A stretch of 51,687 bases of DNA from Aestuariivirgaceae bacterium (lineage in GTDB: Bacteria; Pseudomonadota; Alphaproteobacteria; Rhizobiales; Aestuariivirgaceae): NCBI GenBank assembly GCA_028282065.1, contig JANQIR010000102.1, positions 1-51,687 of the forward strand. Direction: 5' to 3'. Positions within the stretch are counted from its first letter, which is position 1. Each line of letters starts with the position of its first letter. This document shows positions 36,914 to 43,738 of the stretch, piece after piece. Made by a program: the position numbers and the translations under genes. The notes under the pieces are model-generated. The model saw only the letters and a program-made list of their open reading frames with translations. It was not told the DNA's origin and did not search any database.

Positions 36914-37735
36914 ATGCCACTCGCAGTCAAGACTTTCGACCAGTTGAGGGACGCGGCCTCAGCATTGGGGACCGACGCCGGTGCACGTTTCCTGGGCGGC
37001 GGCACACTGCTGATGCGCGACATCAACGAAGGCGACATCTCGATAACCACACTGGTGCGTTCGACCGACCGGGCATTCACGGAGATCCGCTCGTCCGGAA
37101 GCCGCATTACCCTGGGCGCAGGCGTCACCATGTCGGAGGTCGCAGCACATCCCGAACTGCAGTATCTCAAGCCCGTGGCCCGCACGGTCGGTGGCCCGGC
37201 CATCCGCAATATGGCAACGATTGGCGGCAATCTTTTCGCCTTTTCTCCCTACGGAGATTTCACGGTCGCCATGCTTGCGCTGGAAGCCACCGTCGCGGTG
37301 CAGGGTGGCTATAGCTCGCGTGATGTGCCGCTGGAGGAATTCCTCGCAACCCGCGATCGCGACTCGAAAAGTCTCGTCACTGGTGTCACGTTCAGACAGC
37401 CGGACAACCCGACAGCGTTCCACTATAGCAAGGTCTCGCGCACGCATCCCAAGGGCGCCTCGGTTCTGTCGATAGCCGCCCATCTGCCAGCTAGCGGAAA
37501 CCGGGTTTCATCCCCGCGCATCGCTTATGGCGCCATGGCACCGACACCCATTCGCGCCAAGGCTGCCGAAAATGCGCTGAACGGCAAATCGCTCGACGAA
37601 GCCGGCATCGCGGACGCTCTCGCGGCAGCAACGCAAGGCTGCTCACCTGCTTCCGATTCAATCGCCAGCGCCTGGTACCGCAACGAGGTTCTGCCCGTTT
37701 ATCTGAAACGGCTGCTGCTCGGCGCACCAAACTAA
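36914..37735 (+). CDS. CoxM-like FAD subunit of molybdenum hydroxylase (module I)
   Basis: This 273-residue protein is the medium subunit of a xanthine dehydrogenase-family enzyme. It has the FAD-binding segment GARFLGGGTLLMRDI near 25-40 and the TVGGPAIRNMATIGGNLF motif near 92-108, which contacts the FAD diphosphate. It passes electrons from the iron-sulfur subunit to the acceptor. The first FAD loop normally reads AGGTDL; here it is GGGTLLM, a modest variant. The iron-sulfur subunit gene follows after 14 bases. Confidence 0.9.
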   Translation: MPLAVKTFDQLRDAASALGTDAGARFLGGGTLLMRDINEGDISITTLVRSTDRAFTEIRSSGSRITLGAGVTMSEVAAHPELQYLKPVARTVGGPAIRNMATIGGNLFAFSPYGDFTVAMLALEATVAVQGGYSSRDVPLEEFLATRDRDSKSLVTGVTFRQPDNPTAFHYSKVSRTHPKGASVLSIAAHLPASGNRVSSPRIAYGAMAPTPIRAKAAENALNGKSLDEAGIADALAAATQGCSPASDSIASAWYRNEVLPVYLKRLLLGAPN

Positions 37736-37749
37736 CCAGAGGTCGATAA

Positions 37750-38238
37750 ATGTCCCAAGTGCCAATCCAGTTCAAACTCAACGGCCAAGACAAGGCCGAG
37801 TTCATCGACGAGGCCGCAACACTCCTGTCCGTACTGCGCGGCAAGGTCGGCATTACCTCTCCCAAGGCAGGATGCGAACAAGGCACTTGCGGCACCTGTT
37901 CGGTCCTGATCGATGGTGAATTGCGCCTGTCATGCATCACGCTGGCGCAAACCTGTGCCGGCGCGTCCATTGAAACCGTGGAAGGTATGGATACTGACGG
38001 TAAACTGCACCCTTTGCAGCAAGCGTTTCTGGACCGGTTTGCAGCGCAGTGCGGGTTTTGCACCACCGGCATGCTGATGGCCGCCAAGGCACTGCTCGAC
38101 AAGAACCCAAATCCGACGCGCGAAGAGGTGGTCGACGCGATCTCCGGCAATATTTGCCGCTGCACCGGATACGAACCGATCATTGAGGCCATATTGGATG
38201 CAACCGGCGGCAGCGCCGGCAGCTATCGCAGGGCATAG
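37750..38238 (+). CDS. CoxS-like [2Fe-2S] subunit of molybdenum hydroxylase (module I)
   Basis: This 162-residue protein carries both [2Fe-2S] clusters expected of the small subunit. Cys42, 47, 50 and 62 make the plant-ferredoxin-type cluster; Cys101, 104, 136 and 138 (CGFC and CRC) make the second cluster next to the molybdenum site. It relays electrons from the molybdenum site to FAD. All eight ligands are intact, so the enzyme should be functional. Confidence 0.93.
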   Translation: MSQVPIQFKLNGQDKAEFIDEAATLLSVLRGKVGITSPKAGCEQGTCGTCSVLIDGELRLSCITLAQTCAGASIETVEGMDTDGKLHPLQQAFLDRFAAQCGFCTTGMLMAAKALLDKNPNPTREEVVDAISGNICRCTGYEPIIEAILDATGGSAGSYRRA

Positions 38239-38262
38239 GGTCAGGACCCAAGGAGAACCCCC

Positions 38263-39771
38263 GTGGAATTCAGGAAAGACTTCTTTGCCGATGAACGTGC
38301 CGAAGGGCTGAAGGAAGTTGGCCATATCCGTCAGCGTCAGGATGCCGTGGGCCATGTGACCGGGCGGACCAAATTCTTCGATGATAAAAAGACGACCGGC
38401 CTGCTACATCTGAAGATCGTCCGCAGCCCGCACCATCACGCGCGCATACGCAACATCTCCACCCATGAGGCAGAGCGGGTCCCCGGCGTTGTCAGGATAC
38501 TCAGGGCCGCCGACGTGCCGGAAAACATCTACACAATGCTGTCGCTTATCAACGTCGGAATCCCGGACGAGCCCGCACTTGCCTTCGACAAGGTGCGCTA
38601 CAAGGGCGAACCAATCGTTGCCGTGCTGGCGGATTCGCCGCGCACCGCGCACGAAGGCGCCGACAAGATTCGCATTGACTTCGAGGAATTGCCCGCCGTG
38701 TTCGACGTCGAAGAGGCGCTGAAACCCGGCGCGCCGCTGGTTAACGAATATCATGGCCAGAACCACTTCGACTATGACGGCTACTCCCATCAAAAAGTCA
38801 GGTTGGGCGACGTCGAGCGCGGTTTCCAGGAAGCCGACCATATTGTCGATGAACGCTACCAGATGTCGCCGATCGAACACGCGCCGACCGAGACGCAAGG
38901 GTGCATCGCAGTGCCCTCGGACGACGACCGCATAGATGTCTACTCCAACACCCAGGCACTGTTCTTTTCGCTCGACCTGTCCGCTTTGATCCTGAAAATG
39001 CCCTCCAACCGCCTGCACTTCATGGGCGGAACGGTCGGCGGCGGCTTCGGAGGCAAGGTCGACACGCTGGTGGAGCCCCTGGCCATTCTCGGCGCCATGA
39101 TGACCGGAAAGGCGGTTCGTCATTCATTCTCGCGCCGCGACGAAATGCGCGCCGGACCGCCGCGCGGCGCCGAGCGCATCTACATCAAGGACGGCGTGAT
39201 GAACGACGGCCGCATCGTCGCGCGCCAGATGCGGATCTACTTCGACGCCGGCGCCTACTCGCGCCTGTCGGCCTATGGCGCAGTCAAGGCCGCGGCCCAC
39301 TGCCCCGGTCCCTACACAATCGCCAACGTTTATGTGGAATCCTACTGCGTTTACACCAACCGGACACCGTCTACGGCCATGCGCGGTTTCGGCGTGACCG
39401 GCGTCGACTTCGCACTTGAAGTTCAGATGGACAAGCTTGCCCGCACGGTGAACATCGACCCGATGGAATTCCGGCTCATCAACGCCTACCGCGATGGCGA
39501 CATGAAAGCCCATCACAAGCGAACAGAAGGCGCTGCGTTGATCGAATGCGTTCAGGCGGTATCGGACCTTGCAGGCTGGCAGATCGACCCGAAATACCGG
39601 TCCTATTCGTCACGGCAGCCCGGTGCTGCACCGGCTGCTGCCCCCTCACCGGCATCGCAACCATCTGCCTCTGCGCCGCCGCCACCTCCTCCACCTTCCT
39701 CGCCACCGCCCGGAACCACGGCGCCATCGGCATCCAGTCGCATTTCCAGCATGTTCAGAAGGGGGCGCTAG
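38263..39771 (+). CDS. N-terminal half of split molybdopterin-binding subunit (module I)
   Basis: This 502-residue protein starts with GTG at 38263, after an AGGAGA site. Its first 120 residues are the a/b hammerhead domain, followed by the first molybdopterin-binding domain with MGGTVGGGFGGK near 253-264 and AMRGFGVTG near 372-380. It lacks the second molybdopterin domain and the catalytic glutamate, which lie in the next gene. The last 50 residues are a Pro/Ala/Ser-rich tail, ending in a basic SSRISSMFRRGR. The CO dehydrogenase loop AYRCSFR is absent, so this is not a form I CO dehydrogenase. A split at this exact domain border is known in nicotinate dehydrogenase of Eubacterium barkeri. 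The tail is likely a flexible linker to its partner. Confidence 0.88.
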   Translation: MEFRKDFFADERAEGLKEVGHIRQRQDAVGHVTGRTKFFDDKKTTGLLHLKIVRSPHHHARIRNISTHEAERVPGVVRILRAADVPENIYTMLSLINVGIPDEPALAFDKVRYKGEPIVAVLADSPRTAHEGADKIRIDFEELPAVFDVEEALKPGAPLVNEYHGQNHFDYDGYSHQKVRLGDVERGFQEADHIVDERYQMSPIEHAPTETQGCIAVPSDDDRIDVYSNTQALFFSLDLSALILKMPSNRLHFMGGTVGGGFGGKVDTLVEPLAILGAMMTGKAVRHSFSRRDEMRAGPPRGAERIYIKDGVMNDGRIVARQMRIYFDAGAYSRLSAYGAVKAAAHCPGPYTIANVYVESYCVYTNRTPSTAMRGFGVTGVDFALEVQMDKLARTVNIDPMEFRLINAYRDGDMKAHHKRTEGAALIECVQAVSDLAGWQIDPKYRSYSSRQPGAAPAAAPSPASQPSASAPPPPPPPSSPPPGTTAPSASSRISSMFRRGR

Positions 39772-39773
39772 AC

Positions 39774-40781
39774 ATGACCATCAAGCGCGGACGCGGCATT
39801 GCGTCAGTCAACTACCCGATCGGCATGAACCTCGGCGGAGATCCCAGCCAGGCGCTGGTGCATGCCACACCGTCAGGCAAGTTCATGGTGACACTGTCGA
39901 GCATTGATCTCGGCCAGGGCATGAAATCCGTCACCCGGCAGGTCGCGGCAGAAACGCTCGGGGTGCCGATTGAAGACGTCTATGTCGACACTGCCGACAG
40001 CGATACCGGCCCGCATTGCATGGGCAGCTTCGCCTCGCGCGGCACCCATCGCGTCGGCAATGCGGTGATCAATGCGGCAGAAGAGGCCCGTGCGGTCCTT
40101 TTGGACGCAGCCGCGGAAAAGCTCGAAGTCAATGCCAGCGACCTTGAGACGGACGGTAAGGGCAATATCCAGGTCAAGGGCGCACCTTCCAGGTCCATCT
40201 CGGTGATGGACGCTTCGGGAGCCGCCCAGTTCGAGCAGGGCAAGACAGTCTCCGGGCGCGGTATCTTCTTTGTGCCGCGCAACTATCCCGATCCGGAAAC
40301 CGGCGCCATGCAGCCGGTCACCTGCTATGCCCACGCCTGCACGGTGGTCGAGGTCGAGGTCGACGACGAGACCGGCGTCGTCACCATGGTATCGATGAAG
40401 AGCGCCTTCGAGATCGGCAGGGCGATCAATCCGGCCATGGTAGAGCAACAGCTCGTCGGTGGCGGCTGGATGGGCATGTCGCATGCGCTCTACGAGACGA
40501 CGGAGCCCTACTATCCCAACCGTGATCATGCACCGGTCGACTTCAGCAGCTATCTGATGCCGGGTCCGGGCGATATCTGCCCTATCGACCTTGTGGTACT
40601 GGAACGCCCTGCCCCGGACGGTCCATACGGCGGCAAGGGACCGGGCGAGATGTGCGCCACGCCACCGATCCCGGCGATCGCCAATGCGATCTACGACGCA
40701 GTCGGTGTCAGGGTCGACGAATTGCCCATCACGCCGGAGAAGGTTCTGCGCGGTATCAAGGGCATGTCGCAAACGCACTAG
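39774..40781 (+). CDS. C-terminal half of split molybdopterin-binding subunit (module I)
   Basis: This 335-residue protein starts at the ATG at 39774, two bases after the previous stop. It is the second molybdopterin-binding domain: KRGRGIASVNYPIGMNLGGD, LSSIDLGQGMKSVTRQVAAE (the Gln loop that contacts the cofactor), and KGPGEMC with the catalytic glutamate at residue 292. Together with the preceding gene it equals one complete CoxL/XdhB-type subunit. The close spacing implies equal synthesis. No degraded sequence is visible between the halves in any frame, so this looks like a true split and not a sequencing frameshift. Confidence 0.88.
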   Translation: MTIKRGRGIASVNYPIGMNLGGDPSQALVHATPSGKFMVTLSSIDLGQGMKSVTRQVAAETLGVPIEDVYVDTADSDTGPHCMGSFASRGTHRVGNAVINAAEEARAVLLDAAAEKLEVNASDLETDGKGNIQVKGAPSRSISVMDASGAAQFEQGKTVSGRGIFFVPRNYPDPETGAMQPVTCYAHACTVVEVEVDDETGVVTMVSMKSAFEIGRAINPAMVEQQLVGGGWMGMSHALYETTEPYYPNRDHAPVDFSSYLMPGPGDICPIDLVVLERPAPDGPYGGKGPGEMCATPPIPAIANAIYDAVGVRVDELPITPEKVLRGIKGMSQTH

Positions 40782-40796
40782 AGCCTGGCAATAAAG

Positions 40797-41678
40797 ATGG
40801 TAAAGAAGCGAAAGCTCAACGATTTCAAAGCGCCCGAGATATTGGGTGAATCGCTTCTTGAAGTTGACTACGTGGCCGATGACGCCTTCAGCACTGCCGC
40901 ATACATCGCACTGAACCTCGGCAAACCACTGCTACTGGAAGGTCCGCCAGGGGTGGGCAAGACGGAAGCCGCCAAGGCACTGGCCGGCGTTCTCGGGCGC
41001 GAGCTGATCCGGCTGCAATGCTATGAGGGCATCGACGCCGGTCACGCGCTTTACGAGTGGAACTATCCCCGACAGCTACTGGCAATCCGCAAGGATACCG
41101 CCGCTGACCTCGACCTGTACACGAACGAGTTTCTGATCGAACGGCCGCTTCTGGCAGCACTGAAGTCACCGGACAAGACACTCTTGCTGATCGACGAGAT
41201 CGACCGTTCTGACCACGAGTTCGAAGCCTTCCTGCTGGAGTTCCTGTCCGACTTCCAGATCTCCATTCCGGAAACGGGAACTGTCCGGGCCAAGACACCT
41301 CCTCTGGTTATTCTCACCTCCAATAGGACCCGTGAACTGCACGAGGCCTTGAGGCGCAGGTGCGTCTATCACTGGATCACCTATCCGGATGCCGAACAGG
41401 AAGCCCGCATCATCATGTTGCGCGCTGCAGACGTGGCCGAGGCCACTGCGCGCGCGGTGGCAACAGCCGTCACCGACTTGCGCGCCATGCCGCTCGCCAA
41501 GCCACCTGGTATCTCGGAAGCCGTCGAATGGGCCCACGCCGCAACGCTGATCGAGGCGGGCGAAGGCCGATGGCCGGAAGCCTTCCGCCGCGCCATCGGT
41601 GTCGTGGTCAAGGATGAGGACGATCTTGCCTACGTGGCAGAACACATAGACGAGGTGCTCGAAAGGGCTCTGGCATGA
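40797..41678 (+). CDS. CoxD-like MoxR-family AAA+ ATPase
   Basis: This 293-residue protein has Walker A GPPGVGKT at 49-56, Walker B LLLIDEIDRSD, and the TSNRTRELHEALRRRC sensor segment of MoxR-type AAA+ ATPases. CoxD of Oligotropha carboxidovorans, from the same family, helps mature the active site of CO dehydrogenase; relatives act with a VWA-domain partner on metal enzymes. Its stop overlaps the start of that partner (CoxE-like) in an ATGA junction. It most likely inserts or remodels the cofactor of the split enzyme encoded just upstream, or of both Mo hydroxylases. Confidence 0.9.
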   Translation: MVKKRKLNDFKAPEILGESLLEVDYVADDAFSTAAYIALNLGKPLLLEGPPGVGKTEAAKALAGVLGRELIRLQCYEGIDAGHALYEWNYPRQLLAIRKDTAADLDLYTNEFLIERPLLAALKSPDKTLLLIDEIDRSDHEFEAFLLEFLSDFQISIPETGTVRAKTPPLVILTSNRTRELHEALRRRCVYHWITYPDAEQEARIIMLRAADVAEATARAVATAVTDLRAMPLAKPPGISEAVEWAHAATLIEAGEGRWPEAFRRAIGVVVKDEDDLAYVAEHIDEVLERALA

Positions 41679-42835
41679 AGGCCACCAAGCCACTACCGGC
41701 CGCAGCCCGCCCGTTTGCGGGGTTCGGACCGTTCCTGCGGGAATTCGAATTTGCCGTCGCCCCTGAGCAGGTCACGAGTTTCATGTCGGCAGTCACACTG
41801 CTTGGCCCACGGCACATGGAAGATATCCGCCACGCCGCACATGCCACGCTCGCACCACCCCCGGACCGGCATGACGAGTTCGACGCGCTCTTTGCAGCCT
41901 ATTTCACCGGCAAGAGTGAAACTGCGCGCCAGCACGGCGAAGATGTAGGCGAAACCGTGGTGAAGGACGACAGCAGCTCGGCTGGACCACCACCGGACAT
42001 CACCAAAAAGTCAGAAGCGGGACACACCGCGACAGCAGAAGAAATACTCTCTCAGCGCACGTTTCGCGATCTGTCGGACGATGAACAACTCATTCGCCTC
42101 AGGCGAAAGCTACCGGCCTGGTTGCCCAGGCGGCAGTCCCGCCGGCTGAGATCGTCAACCCATGGCCGCGCCATCGATATCCGGCGCACAATGCGTTCTC
42201 TGGTTCGCAATGACGGAGATATCCCGGCCTTGCGGCACATGCAGCGCCAGTCGCGGCAACGCAATCTCCTCGTGCTGATCGACGTCTCCGGATCAATGAA
42301 GGAGCACACCGCGGAGTACATGAAGCTCGTTCATGCCATGGCGCGCACTGCCGGAAAGCTGGAGTGCTTCACCTTCGGCACACGGCTGACGCGCATCAGC
42401 CGGGCGATCCGCCATCGCGACCAGACCCGCGCGTTGCAGGAGGCTGCCAATGTCGTGGAGGATTGGGACGGCGGCACCCGTATTGGCGATGCGCTCAAAG
42501 CCTTCCTTGCCATTCCCCGTTTCGCCGCCTTCGCCCGCAGCGCCGTGACGATCGTGATCTCGGACGGACTGGAGCGCGGCGGCCACACTGCGATGGTCGA
42601 AGCCGTAGCAAAACTGTCAAGGCGGTCCTGGCGGCTGGCCTGGCTCACCCCGCTTGCCGCCGACACCCGCTTTGAGCCAAAGACCGAGGCACTGCGCGCA
42701 ATCCTGCCCTGGATCGACGATCTGGCGAGTGCAGGCACCATCACTGATATTGCCCAGTATGTTAGCTCTCTGAAGGACACTGACAGGCCCTGGCATGCCG
42801 GCCGATGGCTCCACCTGGCGGAGGGCGCTCCATGA
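41675..42835 (+). CDS. CoxE-like VWA-domain protein
   Basis: This 386-residue protein has a variable N-terminal half and a C-terminal von Willebrand A domain with the metal site D203-x-S-x-S (DVSGSMKEH), then GGTRIGDAL and VISDGLERGG supplying the remaining ligands. CoxE-like proteins partner MoxR ATPases as chaperones for metal-cofactor enzymes. The coupling to the CoxD-like gene on one side and to the amidohydrolase on the other (both ATGA overlaps) places it firmly in the same transcript. No CoxF or XdhC gene is seen in the window. Confidence 0.9.
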   Translation: MKATKPLPAAARPFAGFGPFLREFEFAVAPEQVTSFMSAVTLLGPRHMEDIRHAAHATLAPPPDRHDEFDALFAAYFTGKSETARQHGEDVGETVVKDDSSSAGPPPDITKKSEAGHTATAEEILSQRTFRDLSDDEQLIRLRRKLPAWLPRRQSRRLRSSTHGRAIDIRRTMRSLVRNDGDIPALRHMQRQSRQRNLLVLIDVSGSMKEHTAEYMKLVHAMARTAGKLECFTFGTRLTRISRAIRHRDQTRALQEAANVVEDWDGGTRIGDALKAFLAIPRFAAFARSAVTIVISDGLERGGHTAMVEAVAKLSRRSWRLAWLTPLAADTRFEPKTEALRAILPWIDDLASAGTITDIAQYVSSLKDTDRPWHAGRWLHLAEGAP

Positions 42836-43725
42836 CCCAGGCCATCATCGATGCACATCACCATATCTGGCACCAGCGCGACTTGCCCTGGCTGATGGGC
42901 CCGATGCAACCGCGCATCTTCGGGCCGTATGAAGCGATCCGCCGCGATTACCTGATTGACGAGTTTCGTTCAGATCTGGAGGGAACCGGCGTTGCCAAGT
43001 CGGTCTACGTGCAGGCCAACTGGGCGAAGGAGCGCTTCGAGGCAGAAACAGCCTGGGTTCAGAAGATTGCCGATGAAACCGGCTGGCCTCATGCCATTGT
43101 CGGCTATGCCGATTTCCTGGTGGACGATGTTCGTCCGCAGCTTGACGCCCTCGCGAAGTACCCACTGACGCGCGGCGTGCGCATGCAATTGCACTGGCAT
43201 GAGAACGAAATGTTTCGCTTCGCGCCGAGGCCCGATCTTATGAACGATCCGGTGTTTCGCAGGAATATCGCGTACCTGCCGCGCTACGGTTTTTCCTTCG
43301 ACCTACAGGTCTTCACGTCCCAGATGAGCGGTGCCGCCAAGCTCGCCGCCGACAACCCGGCAGTGACCTTCATCCTGCAACATGCCGGCATGCTCGAAGA
43401 CCTGTCAGATGACGGCTGTGCGCGATGGCGCGCGGGTATGGTCGAGCTGGCAGCAAGGCCGAACGTCTATTCCAAGCTTTCAGGGTTCGGTACGTTTGTT
43501 CACCGCAACGATCCCGATCTAATTTCCGGCATTGTGAAGGATACGGTCGAGTTGTTCGGGGCATCGCGCTGCTTGTTCGGCTCCAACTTTCCGATTGAAA
43601 AACTGTGGACCGGTTACGGCGATCTGATTCAGGCACACCGCGGTGCGGTGAACCACCTTTCACCGTCCCAGCAAGCCGACATTTTCTGGAACACGGCTGA
43701 GCGGGTCTACCGGATCGCGGCCTGA
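42832..43725 (+). CDS. Amidohydrolase-2 family hydrolase (lactonase-like)
   Basis: This 297-residue protein was assigned the ATG at 42832, overlapping the CoxE stop. It opens with the metal-binding IIDAHHHIWHQRDLPWL motif of the amidohydrolase-2 family, which includes L-fuconolactonase and 2-pyrone-4,6-dicarboxylate lactonase. Further conserved segments are GVRMQLHWHENE, FILQHAGMLED (metal His) and FGSNFPIEKLW (active-site region). These enzymes open lactone rings or decarboxylate aromatic intermediates. Between two Mo hydroxylase modules, it plausibly opens a ring after hydroxylation. The substrate is unknown. Confidence 0.88.
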   Translation: MTQAIIDAHHHIWHQRDLPWLMGPMQPRIFGPYEAIRRDYLIDEFRSDLEGTGVAKSVYVQANWAKERFEAETAWVQKIADETGWPHAIVGYADFLVDDVRPQLDALAKYPLTRGVRMQLHWHENEMFRFAPRPDLMNDPVFRRNIAYLPRYGFSFDLQVFTSQMSGAAKLAADNPAVTFILQHAGMLEDLSDDGCARWRAGMVELAARPNVYSKLSGFGTFVHRNDPDLISGIVKDTVELFGASRCLFGSNFPIEKLWTGYGDLIQAHRGAVNHLSPSQQADIFWNTAERVYRIAA

Positions 43726-43738
43726 GGCCGGTGCAATC

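Noticed and set aside
38263..40781. Frameshift or pseudogene explanation for the split molybdopterin subunit
   Set aside because: Both halves end and begin at domain borders with a good ATG, and no other frame across 39600-39774 restores a homologous linker. A sequencing error cannot be wholly excluded.
36914..42835. Aerobic CO dehydrogenase operon
   Set aside because: Subunits resemble CoxMSL with CoxDE, but the AYRCSFR active-site loop is absent and gene order with a split subunit differs from the CO operon.
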